Positions 17,931 to 25,134 of a DNA stretch of 64,000 nucleotides are shown here, piece after piece. The position numbers and the translations under genes were made by a program. The stretch's first letter is position 1. Each line of letters begins with the position of its first letter. The DNA lies in the NCBI RefSeq assembly GCF_000613185.1, contig NZ_CCBB010000003.1:1426001-1490000 (forward strand). The letters run 5' to 3'. This stretch comes from Mycolicibacterium cosmeticum (GTDB lineage Bacteria > Actinomycetota > Actinomycetes > Mycobacteriales > Mycobacteriaceae). Below the pieces are notes generated by a model. It had not been told where the DNA came from. It was given only the letters and a program-made list of their open reading frames with translations, and did not search any database.

Positions 17931-17936
17931 TACAGT
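17931..17936 (+). promoter_or_regulatory. possible -10 hexamer of SDR promoter
   Basis: TACAGT (TAnnnT) lies 27 bp before the SDR start at 17963 and the segment GTTAACGTTACAG around it is the only AT-rich part of the 98-bp divergent spacer. The same TACAGT string occurs on the minus strand upstream of the alcohol dehydrogenase at 58292-58297. Weak evidence by itself. Confidence 0.35.
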
Positions 17937-17962
17937 TTCTGTCGAAGATGGAAAGGTGCGAG

Positions 17963-18736
17963 ATGGAGATCTCTGGCAAGAAGGCCGTCGTCGTGGGCGG
18001 CGCATCCGGCTTCGGCCGCGCCACCGTGGAGGCGCTCGTCAAGCGCGGCGCCAGGGTGGCGATCCTGGACCGGCCGGCACCGCACTCCAAGGGCCAGGAG
18101 GTGGCCGACGGCATCGGCGTGCCCTTCTTCGCCACGGACGTCACCGATTTCGCCGGGACCGAGCGGGCGCTGGCCGGCGCCGTCGACGCCCTGGGCGGCC
18201 TGCACATCGTCGTCACCACCGCCGGTGGGGGCGCGGCGATGCGCACGCTGACCAAAGACGGCCCACACGACCTCGACATCTTCCGGCAGGTCACCGATCT
18301 GAACCTGATCGGCACGTTCAACGTCAGCCGGCTGGCCGCGGCGCACATGAGTAAGAACGACCCGGTTGACGAGGAGGCCGAGGAGCGCGGCGTCATCGTC
18401 AACACCTCCTCGATCGCCGCGTTCGAAGGGCAGATCGGCCAGGTTGCCTACACCGCGTCGAAGGCGGCCATCGCGGCCATGTGCCTGACCATGGCCCGGG
18501 ATCTGGGCAGCGTGGGTATCCGGGTGCTGGCGATCGCGCCGAGCCTGTTCGCCACCGGCCTGACCCAGGGCATCCCGGACGAATACGCGGCCGTGCTGAC
18601 CAAGGACGCGGCGTTCCCCAAGCGCCTGGGCAAGCCCGAGGAGTACGCCAAGCTGGCGCTGGCCATCGTGGAGAACCCGATGCTCAACGGGCAGTGCCTG
18701 CGGCTGGACGCGGGCCAGCGGTTCGCCCCCAAGTAG
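17963..18736 (+). CDS. SDR family dehydrogenase (HSD17B10-like)
   Basis: 257-residue SDR. It has GGASGFGRAT (12-21) for cofactor binding, YTASKAAIAAMCLTMARDL with the catalytic Tyr/Lys, and the C-terminal LNGQCLRLDAGQRFAPK that closely follows the pattern of type-2 3-hydroxyacyl-CoA dehydrogenases (HSD17B10 group). The usual NNAG is VTTAGG here. The longer insert with EEAEERGVIVNTSS is also typical of that group. Likely oxidises a branched or steroid-type 3-hydroxyacyl-CoA. ATG 17963 is preferred over 17948 because GAAAGGTGCGAG lies directly before it. Divergent from the molybdo-oxidoreductase. Confidence 0.88.
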   Translation: MEISGKKAVVVGGASGFGRATVEALVKRGARVAILDRPAPHSKGQEVADGIGVPFFATDVTDFAGTERALAGAVDALGGLHIVVTTAGGGAAMRTLTKDGPHDLDIFRQVTDLNLIGTFNVSRLAAAHMSKNDPVDEEAEERGVIVNTSSIAAFEGQIGQVAYTASKAAIAAMCLTMARDLGSVGIRVLAIAPSLFATGLTQGIPDEYAAVLTKDAAFPKRLGKPEEYAKLALAIVENPMLNGQCLRLDAGQRFAPK

Positions 18737-18843
18737 GCCCGCACCAAACGTTGCCCAAGTCACCGCCGAGCACGCCGGATACGGCGAAGAAACTGCTCAC
18801 CGGTTTCCAAGCCAACTCCAAGCCAGCGCATTAGTGTTTGCCC

Positions 18844-20208
18844 ATGTTCAAGCGAATCGCCGCGGTCTGCGCCGCGGTCGTGGTGGTCGCCGGCTGCGGC
18901 GGGCCGAAGGTGGAGCTGCCCGCCAAACCCGCCAAACCCTCGGCCCTGGCCAAGCCGGACACCTCGGGCATCGAGGTGCAGGGCGACGCGTCGGGGCCGC
19001 TGAATCAACTGGCCGTCGAGGCGATCGCCGATCTGCAGCAGTTCTGGGGTGAGAAGTTCCCGGAGTTGTACGGCAAGGACTACGAACCCGTCTCGGGTGG
19101 CTTCTTCGCCGTCGACCCCGCTTCGGGGGAGACACCGCCGTGCGCATCGAGCCCCGACGACGTCGCCGGCAACGCCTTCTATTGCGGCTCCAAGGACGTC
19201 GTCGCCTGGGATGCCACCGGACTGTTCCCCGAACTCAGCTCGAAGTACGGCGAATTCGTCATCCCGGTCGTGATGGCCCACGAGTGGGGGCACGCCATCC
19301 AGACCCGCTCCAACTTCACCGCGCGCACCGTCACCCGCGAACTGCAGGCCGACTGTTTCGCTGGTGCCTGGGCGCGCCATGCCAAGGACGACAAGGTCTT
19401 CGAGGTGACCAGCGGCCAGCTCGACATCGCCCTGGCCGGCATCCTGGATCTGCGTGACCCGGTGGGCACCGACAAGTTGGATCCGTCCGCGCACGGGAGC
19501 GGGTTCGACCGCGTGGGCGCGTTCCAGGACGGCTTCGACAACGGTCTGGACCGCTGTAAGCAGTACCGCGACGACGAGCCGATGGTGCTCGCCCTGCCCT
19601 GGGGCGATGCCGAGGACGAGGCCAGCGGTGGTGACGCACCGTACGACTCGATCGTCAACGGGGTGCCCTACGACCTGGAGGACTACTGGACCCAGGTGTA
19701 CCCGGAGATCACGCGCGGCGAGGAGTGGGTGCCGGTGCGCGGACTGGAACCGTTCGACCCGTCCAGCCCGCCGAACTGCGGGGACCAGTCGGCCGAGGGT
19801 TTCGCGCTGTTCTATTGCGTTCCCGACGATTACATCGGTTGGGACAACACCGAGACGATGCCGCGGGTGTACCAGCAGGGCGGTGACTACGCGGTGGCCA
19901 CCCTGCTCGCCACCCAGTACGGGCTGGCCGCGCTGACCCGTCTCGGCGACGAATCCGACGAGAAGATCTCGACGGCCCGTTCCGACTGCTTCGCCGGCGC
20001 CTACACCGCCAGCGTCATCCTGCACAACCGCTCCGACACCAGCTCGTGGTCCATCTCACCGGGTGATCTCGACGAAGGCATCAAGGCGCTGTTGCTGTTT
20101 CGCGGTGACGACGACGCGGAGCGCCAAGGCGCCGGGTTCGATCGGGTACGGGCGTTCCGCGAGGGCGTCATCAACGGAGCCGAGGCGTGCCTGGAGTACG
20201 AGCACTGA
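18844..20208 (+). CDS. lipoprotein, duplicated neutral zinc metallopeptidase domain (LpqM-like)
   Basis: 454-residue secreted lipoprotein: signal peptide ending in the lipobox VAGC (C18), then an M48/Zn_peptidase-type domain with HEWGH (146-150) and ELQADCFAGAWARH, the third-ligand region. The second half repeats the fold: SDCFAGAYTASV and GAGFDRVRAFREGVINGAEAC mirror DCFAGAWARH and GSGFDRVGAFQDGFDNGLDRC of the first half, but the HExxH is replaced (ATQYGLAAL). So one catalytic and one degenerate copy are fused. The architecture recalls mycobacterial LpqM-type lipoprotein peptidases. ATG 18844 is preferred over the TTG at 18838. Convergent with the TSUP gene, 6 bp apart. Confidence 0.85.
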   Translation: MFKRIAAVCAAVVVVAGCGGPKVELPAKPAKPSALAKPDTSGIEVQGDASGPLNQLAVEAIADLQQFWGEKFPELYGKDYEPVSGGFFAVDPASGETPPCASSPDDVAGNAFYCGSKDVVAWDATGLFPELSSKYGEFVIPVVMAHEWGHAIQTRSNFTARTVTRELQADCFAGAWARHAKDDKVFEVTSGQLDIALAGILDLRDPVGTDKLDPSAHGSGFDRVGAFQDGFDNGLDRCKQYRDDEPMVLALPWGDAEDEASGGDAPYDSIVNGVPYDLEDYWTQVYPEITRGEEWVPVRGLEPFDPSSPPNCGDQSAEGFALFYCVPDDYIGWDNTETMPRVYQQGGDYAVATLLATQYGLAALTRLGDESDEKISTARSDCFAGAYTASVILHNRSDTSSWSISPGDLDEGIKALLLFRGDDDAERQGAGFDRVRAFREGVINGAEACLEYEH

Positions 20209-20214
20209 CCTGCG

Positions 20215-20973
20215 TCACGCGTTGTTCCCGTAGGTGTCCACGCCGAGTTTGACGGCCAGGGCCAGCCCGGCGACCGCGATGAGCAAGCGCAGCGGGGTGG
20301 CCGGGGCATGGCGGACGACCACCGGTCCCAGCCGTGCCCCGAGCAGGCAACCCAGGCCCAGCGGTAGGACGGCGGCCCAGCTCACCGGCGCGTAGACGAT
20401 GAAGCCGAGCGCCGCGACGCCGTTGGCCACGCCGAGCACCACGTTCTTGGCGGCGTTGGCGTCGGCCAGGGTGGCGCTGCCGGTGCGCAGGAACAGGGCC
20501 AGCAGCAGTACGCCCGCCGCGGCCCCGAAGAACCCGCCGTAGACGCAGATTGCCAACACCGAAAGCGTCTGCAGGACAAGGTGCTTGGTGCTGTGAATGC
20601 GTTCGGGGTCGTTGCGGACCGGCAGCGCGATCGCCACCGACGACGCGGCCAGCAGCACCGGCACCACGTTCTCGAACCCTTCGGCCGGGATCGACAGCAG
20701 CAGCGCCGCACCGGCCGCGCCACCGAGCGCGGCCGCCGGCAGCATCCGTCGCACCGCGGCGCCCTGGCCCCGCAGTTCGGGCAGGGACCCCCACACCGAG
20801 CCGATGCCGTTGCCCACCAGTGCCACGGTGTTGGTGACGTTGGCGGCCACCGGCGTCAGGCCGACCAGCAGCAGGGCCGGATAGGTGGACACCGACGCGA
20901 GCCCGGCGATGCTGCCGGTCAAGCCGCCACCGATTCCGGCGGCCACCAAGAACAGCACCTCCCACCACGTCAC
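20215..20973 (-). CDS. TSUP (TauE/SafE) family membrane transporter
   Basis: 252-residue membrane protein with about eight hydrophobic helices. Paired glycine-rich repeats characteristic of the sulfite-exporter TauE/SafE family are seen: FLVAAGIGGGLTGSIAGLAS near the start, and VYGGFFGAAAGVLLLALFL after the central loop; NVTNTVALVGNG and AAKNVVLGVANG are the duplicated helix regions. Substrates in the family include sulfite and organosulfonates; specificity here is unknown. The GTG at 20973 (MTWWEVLF) is the likely start; the frame extends to 21006 inside a palindrome. Confidence 0.85.
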   Translation of the reverse strand: MTWWEVLFLVAAGIGGGLTGSIAGLASVSTYPALLLVGLTPVAANVTNTVALVGNGIGSVWGSLPELRGQGAAVRRMLPAAALGGAAGAALLLSIPAEGFENVVPVLLAASSVAIALPVRNDPERIHSTKHLVLQTLSVLAICVYGGFFGAAAGVLLLALFLRTGSATLADANAAKNVVLGVANGVAALGFIVYAPVSWAAVLPLGLGCLLGARLGPVVVRHAPATPLRLLIAVAGLALAVKLGVDTYGNNA

Positions 20974-20995
20974 CGGCCCATCCTGGCGCAGCGGC

Positions 20996-21053
20996 CGAGC
21001 AGACACAGAATCCTGGTTTCACGGCCGTGAAACCAGGATTCTGTGTCTGCTCG
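20996..21053. repeat. 58-bp perfect palindrome (29-bp arms, no spacer)
   Basis: The arms 20996-21024 (starting CGAGCAGACACAGAATCCTG) and 21025-21053 are exact reverse complements with no loop and no mismatch. It lies between the APC permease stop (21065) and the TSUP start (20973), both on the minus strand. It could act as a terminator of the permease transcript, although there is no T-tract; it has no relation to flanking duplications that would mark an insertion. Confidence 0.9.
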
Positions 21054-21064
21054 CGGGGAGCGGA

Positions 21065-22600
21065 TCAGCGTTTCTTGCGGGCGACCAGCGCGTCGACGGG
21101 GTCGGGTGCGCCGTCGCGATCCTTGACCACCCGGTAGGCGGCGTACCCGGCGACCAGCGTCAGTGCGACGAAGATCACCGCGAAGTACTGCAGGAACCAC
21201 GAATCGCCCGCCGGGTTGTAGACCTCTTGGCGGGGCCAGCCGATGTTGATCACCAGCAGGCCGCCCATCATCACCGCGACGAGATTGACCGGGATGCCCC
21301 AGCGGCCCAGGTCCATCACCGGCTTGCCGTGCGACAGGCTGGTGCCGCGCAGTCGGTGGACCAACGCCGGCACCGTCACCATCAGGTAGGCCAGGTAGAC
21401 GATGACCACCGACACCGAGGCGATGGCGGCGAACACACTGGACTGCCCCAGGTTGACCAGCAGCACCGCGATGGCGAGCAGGCTGACCGCGACGCCGGTG
21501 ATGACCGGGGTGCCGGTGCGCTTGTTGACCCTGGCCAGGGCCTTCCCGAACGGGAGCCGGTTGTCGCGGGCCATCGAGAACATCACCCGGGAGGCCGATG
21601 CCTGGATGGCCAGGGTGGCCGAGAAGATCGCCACCGCGACCAGTCCGAGCAGGGTCTTGCCCAGCCAGGCGTCGAGTTGGCTCTCGATGACCCACGCCAT
21701 GCCGCCGTGGGCCAGGTCGTCACCCAGTTCGGGGGCGGACATGAGGGCGGCCAGGATCATCAGCCCGCCACCCACGAACGACACCAGCAGGGCGTTCACG
21801 ATCGCCTTCGGCGCGGTGCGGCGCGGGTCCTTGGTCTCCTCGGAAAGCTCTGCGGCGCTGTCGAATCCGTACATCACGTAGGCGGCCATCAGCATCGACG
21901 CCAGGAAGGCGGGCAGGTAGTGCACGCCCGAGCCGTGCCCGCCGGTGTCGCTGATCGCCTGCACCGGGTTGCGTTCGGCGGTGAAGAACATCGCACCGAT
22001 GATGAGCACCACCCCGATGATCTCCAGGGTGACGCCGGTGACGGTGATGCGCGCCATGAAGCGCACACCGGCGGCGCTGATGACCGTGCACAGCACGATG
22101 GTGACGGCGCCCAGGATGATGCCGTTGGTGGCGCCGTCGACCGACAGCGGGTCCATGTCGGTGCCGACGAGTTGGAAGCCGCTCCAGATCGGCGGCAGCA
22201 CGGTCTGCATGGCGATGGCCAGCGCCGCGATGGACACGATGTAGCCGATCAGCATGAACCAGCCGGCGAACCAGCCCACGGCGTTACCGGCCAGCCGGCG
22301 TGACCACTGGTAGATGGCGCCGGCGACGGGGAACTTGCCCGACAGTTCGGCGAACACGAGGCAGACGCAGAACTGGCAGACGAACACGATGGGCCAGGTG
22401 AAGAAGAAGGCCGGCCCACCGAGCGCGAAACCCAGTGGGAAGAAGGCGAACACGGTGGTGAGGATCGACACGAAGGAGAAGCCGGCGGCGAAGGCGGCGT
22501 AACCGCCGATGCCGCGGTGCAACTCCTGCGTATAGCCGAGCTCCTCCAGGGTGGCGGCGTCCTCCTGGGAGGAGATCGCCGGGTCGAAGGTGGCGGTCAT
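21065..22600 (-). CDS. APC superfamily amino acid permease
   Basis: 511-residue permease with about 12 membrane helices. The N-terminal LGYTQELHRGIGGYAAFAAGFSFVSILTTVF, helix 1 glycine motif and FPVAGAIYQWSRRLAGNAVGWFAGWFMLIGY belong to the amino acid/choline-type APC transporters, with the later YVMYGFDSAAELSEETKDPRRTAPKAI block also conserved. Substrate probably an amino acid, choline or ethanolamine-like amine; unresolved. ATG 22600 follows CAGGAGC. Divergent from the DUF294 gene at 22719, and 118 bp of spacer holds an AT-rich stretch likely to be the promoters. Confidence 0.9.
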   Translation of the reverse strand: MTATFDPAISSQEDAATLEELGYTQELHRGIGGYAAFAAGFSFVSILTTVFAFFPLGFALGGPAFFFTWPIVFVCQFCVCLVFAELSGKFPVAGAIYQWSRRLAGNAVGWFAGWFMLIGYIVSIAALAIAMQTVLPPIWSGFQLVGTDMDPLSVDGATNGIILGAVTIVLCTVISAAGVRFMARITVTGVTLEIIGVVLIIGAMFFTAERNPVQAISDTGGHGSGVHYLPAFLASMLMAAYVMYGFDSAAELSEETKDPRRTAPKAIVNALLVSFVGGGLMILAALMSAPELGDDLAHGGMAWVIESQLDAWLGKTLLGLVAVAIFSATLAIQASASRVMFSMARDNRLPFGKALARVNKRTGTPVITGVAVSLLAIAVLLVNLGQSSVFAAIASVSVVIVYLAYLMVTVPALVHRLRGTSLSHGKPVMDLGRWGIPVNLVAVMMGGLLVINIGWPRQEVYNPAGDSWFLQYFAVIFVALTLVAGYAAYRVVKDRDGAPDPVDALVARKKR

Positions 22601-22718
22601 GGCGTGTGCTCCTGAGTGGTGGAGAATAACTGTCGTGCGATAGAAATTAGAGCGTGTTTTTGATCCGCGCATTTCCGCGATGTGACATCTGTGTGACCAG
22701 CGCCGGGGGAGCAGGCGA

Positions 22719-23750
22719 GTGACAATCGATGCCATGCCCTCCGGTGCGGTCCATGCCATGGATGCTGCCAGCGACGAAGCCGGGCTGCGCGCCGCGATGG
22801 AGCAGGCCCGACTGGCCCTGATCGACGAGCTGGCCGCACAGACCCCGGCGCCGGACCTTGCCGCCGGCTGGTCGACGGTGCTGCGCCACGGTGTCGCCGC
22901 GGCCGTCCGGCTGGCCTCCGGCACCGGCGAGCCGCAATGGAGCTGGTTCGTCTCCGGCAGTGCGGCCCGCGGCGAGGCGGCTCCGGGGTCGGACGTCGAG
23001 ACGATGATCGTGGTGGCCGACACGGTCTCCGACGCGCAGAAGGCGGCCCTGCTGACCGGGGCCGCCGACGTGCACGCGCTGCTGGAGCGATGCGGCATCC
23101 AGGGTGACGGCAACGGGGTGCTGGCCAGCCGGCCGCGGTTCTGCCGCCGGGCGTCGAGCTGGCTCGACGGCATCGAACACTGGGCGGCCGAGCCACGCGC
23201 CGACCGTGGCGTCGTCATGACCGGGCTGATGGCCGACGCCGTCGAGGTGGGCCCGGGTACCGGGGACCTGCTGCGGCACCGCGCCGTCGACGCGGCACGC
23301 CGGCATTACCCGGTCCGTCAGGCGATGCTGGACGACGCCACCACCATGCGCGCCGGCTTTCCGTCGCGGCTGCGCATCTTCTCCCGGCACGCCGACACCG
23401 TGGACCTGAAACTGGCGATGGTCGACCCGGTGGTCAAGATCGCCCGCTGGGCCGGCCTGTCGGCAGGCTCGGCGGCGGTGTCCACCATGGATCGCCTCGA
23501 CGCCGCGGGCGCGGCCGGGATCCTGGACGCCGACGACGTGGCGACCCTGCACGAGTGCTTCCTGTGGTTGACCCGGTTCCGCTGGCGTCTGCGCGCCGGT
23601 CCGTGGTTGCGGGGCGCCCCGGTCGGTGACGTGGTCGGGTTGGCCGAGATCGCCCCGCACGAGCGGGCGGTGCTGCGCGACGTGCACCGCGAAGTCGTCG
23701 GTGTCAGCCGCAAACTCACCTTCCTGGCGTCGACGTCGGCGTTCCGGTAG
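22719..23750 (+). CDS. DUF294-type nucleotidyltransferase domain protein
   Basis: 343-residue protein with the nucleotidyltransferase signature GSAARGEAAPGSDVE (80-94; canonical GS...RGE....D.D with the second acid as E), then a region GNGVLASRPRFCRR-W-DGIEHW that follows the DUF294 domain, and a C-terminal DUF294_C helical domain (to about 335). Full-size DUF294 proteins carry CBS or cyclic-nucleotide domains N-terminal to this; they are absent here. GTG start at 22719 after GGGGGAG. Its stop overlaps the start of the Fic gene at 23750 by one base, so the two are coupled. Substrate unknown; PII-uridylyltransferase-like chemistry is only a fold relation. Confidence 0.8.
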   Translation: MTIDAMPSGAVHAMDAASDEAGLRAAMEQARLALIDELAAQTPAPDLAAGWSTVLRHGVAAAVRLASGTGEPQWSWFVSGSAARGEAAPGSDVETMIVVADTVSDAQKAALLTGAADVHALLERCGIQGDGNGVLASRPRFCRRASSWLDGIEHWAAEPRADRGVVMTGLMADAVEVGPGTGDLLRHRAVDAARRHYPVRQAMLDDATTMRAGFPSRLRIFSRHADTVDLKLAMVDPVVKIARWAGLSAGSAAVSTMDRLDAAGAAGILDADDVATLHECFLWLTRFRWRLRAGPWLRGAPVGDVVGLAEIAPHERAVLRDVHREVVGVSRKLTFLASTSAFR

Positions 23751-24544
23751 TGGATTCCGGTGCGGTGCGCCGCGCGCTGGACCAGACCGTCGCCGCGCTT
23801 CGGCTGGAGGGCTGGCGGCCCACCGGCGAGCAGCTGGCCGATCTGGCGCGGCTGGCCGCTGCCGACGTGAGCTTCGGCGAGTATCTGGCCGGTCATCGCG
23901 CCCGGCACCCACCGCCCGCACCCGAATCCCGTCGCCGGGTGCTGCGCCGCCGGATTCCGTATGTCATCCCGGGAACCACGGTGCTGCGCAACAACTTCGG
24001 CGTCTCCGATCCAGCTGTGCTGGCCGAGCTGGAGTTCGCCGCGACCGCGGGCCGGATGCTGGCCTGGCAACTGCGGATCGCGGCGGGGCACACCGGCGCA
24101 GCCGATCTCGATGCCCGGGTGATCCACCGGCAGTTGTTCGCCGACGTGTACGCCTGGGCGGGGGAGTACCGCGTCACCGAATTGCGGCGTGGTGACACGG
24201 CTTTCGGGTGGCAGGCCGATATCGCCGCCCGCATGCAGGAGGTCACCGACCGGGCTCGCCGGTTGGCGACCACACCACCCGGCGACGGTCCGCAGCTGGC
24301 CTACCAGCTGTCCCGGTTGTACGCCGACCACAACCAGGTGCACCCGTTCCGGGAAGGCAACGGCCGCACCGGAACCCTGCTGCTGCACACCGTCTCGGCC
24401 CTGTGCGGGTATCGGCTGGACCTGTCCGGGATCAGCCGTGCCGACTGGTACGCCGCCTCGGCGGACAGCATGCCGTTCCGGCGCGACGGCCGGGCCAACC
24501 ACCGGCCTTTCATCCCGCTACTGGTACGTGCGGTGGGCCGATAA
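23750..24544 (+). CDS. Fic family protein with VbhA-like N-terminal segment
   Basis: 264-residue Fic-domain protein, expected to transfer AMP (or another nucleotide) to a target hydroxyl. The active-site motif is canonical: HPFREGNGR (198-206). The first ~45 residues, RRALDQTVAALRLEGWRPTG and then EQLADLARLAAADVSFGEYL, closely resemble the stand-alone antitoxin VbhA: ALRLEG (16-21) matches the inhibitory motif [S/T]xxxE[G/N] with the key glutamate E20 but Ala at the Ser/Thr position. So the inhibitor seems fused in cis. GTG start overlaps the DUF294 stop. Downstream is the leader-peptide region at 24600. Confidence 0.85.
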   Translation: MDSGAVRRALDQTVAALRLEGWRPTGEQLADLARLAAADVSFGEYLAGHRARHPPPAPESRRRVLRRRIPYVIPGTTVLRNNFGVSDPAVLAELEFAATAGRMLAWQLRIAAGHTGAADLDARVIHRQLFADVYAWAGEYRVTELRRGDTAFGWQADIAARMQEVTDRARRLATTPPGDGPQLAYQLSRLYADHNQVHPFREGNGRTGTLLLHTVSALCGYRLDLSGISRADWYAASADSMPFRRDGRANHRPFIPLLVRAVGR

Positions 24545-24562
24545 AAGGAGATGAAAAACGGG

Positions 24563-24592
24563 TTGCACGCGCAGGGCCGCAGCCGCTACCCT
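24563..24592 (+). promoter_or_regulatory. promoter of attenuator transcript
   Basis: TTGCAC (24563-24568) and TACCCT (24587-24592) are separated by 18 bp and the GTG of the leader peptide follows the -10 after 7 bases (24600). This is the geometry of a mycobacterial sigma-A promoter making a leaderless transcript. Confidence 0.6.
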
Positions 24593-24599
24593 CGCTGAC

Positions 24600-24644
24600 G
24601 TGCATCGCATTCTCGTAGTAGCCAGCACCCGCAGCGGGGTCTGA
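24600..24644 (+). CDS. leader peptide MHRILVVASTRSGV (branched-chain attenuator)
   Basis: A 14-codon ORF starting at the predicted transcription start (GTG, 24600) and stopping at TGA 24644 encodes Ile-Leu-Val-Val in succession. Runs of Ile/Leu/Val codons are what ribosomes sense in ilv/leu attenuators of actinobacteria. The Val-Val codons lie inside one arm of a hairpin that could form with 24675-24682, so stalling there would change the RNA fold. This is inference from layout; no expression evidence. Confidence 0.65.
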   Translation: MHRILVVASTRSGV

Positions 24645-24682
24645 TCCAGACCGACCCCCCGCTGTGGGTCGGAAGCTACTAC
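24615..24682 (+). promoter_or_regulatory. attenuator with alternative RNA hairpins
   Basis: GTAGTAGC (24615-24622) is the exact complement of GCTACTAC (24675-24682). Inside it GGTCTG (24638-24643) pairs with CAGACC (24647-24652) and CCGACCC (24651-24657) pairs with GGGTCGG (24666-24672), and these two share bases 24651-24652, so they are mutually exclusive. A further GTCGGTC (24684-24690) can pair with GACCGAC (24711-24717). This set of competing stems between a leader ORF and the next gene (24721) is the layout of a transcription attenuator or translational switch. Confidence 0.6.
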
Positions 24683-24720
24683 CCGTCGGTCGCTCCCTTC
24701 AGAGCAGAAAGACCGACACC

Positions 24721-25119
24721 GTGACGATCACCACCACAACCTTCACCGGCCCTCGTTTCGCCGACTTCTTCGATACCCCGTTGCCACGCGGCCTGCGCGA
24801 ACTGGCGGGCGGCATGTCCTGGGACGATGTTGCGGCGACCTTCGCGTCCGGCGCCGGCCCGGTGGCCCTGAGCGACCGGACCATCGCGTCACTGGCCGCC
24901 CAGCCCGCACCGATCGCGGCGCTGACCGCCATGCTCTACGACACCGGCATCGCCGTCGAGATGCTCAACTTCCACCAGCTGCGCGCCGGCGGCCAGACGG
25001 CGACCTTCATCCGCGGCACCGACGGCATGCACACGCAATGGGCGATCGGGTGGTCGGAGTCCCCGACCGAGTCGGCGCTGCGCGCGTTCATCGCCTGCGC
25101 CAACCGCCTGGCGGCGTGA
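24721..25119 (+). CDS. unknown 132-residue protein behind attenuator
   Basis: GTG start at 24721; protein begins TITTTTFTGPRFADFFDTPL and includes MSWDDVAATFASGAGPVAL, then IASLAAQPAPIAALTAMLYD, then the aromatic/Gln-rich HQLRAGGQTATFIRGTDGM and a closing helical ESALRAFIACANRLAA. No signal peptide, membrane segment or catalytic motif is recognised and I cannot assign a family. It looks soluble and acidic. Because a branched-chain amino-acid leader precedes it, synthesis probably responds to Ile/Leu/Val supply, which is odd for a single non-biosynthetic gene. Convergent with cyp136 (15 bp apart). Confidence 0.7.
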   Translation: MTITTTTFTGPRFADFFDTPLPRGLRELAGGMSWDDVAATFASGAGPVALSDRTIASLAAQPAPIAALTAMLYDTGIAVEMLNFHQLRAGGQTATFIRGTDGMHTQWAIGWSESPTESALRAFIACANRLAA

Positions 25120-25134
25120 CGGCCCGGGCCGGGG

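Noticed and set aside
24551..24598. Short ORF ATGAAAAACGGG... with AAAAGGAG directly in front
   Set aside because: The ribosome site touches the ATG, and the ORF lies over the -35/-10 of the leader promoter, so translation is unlikely.
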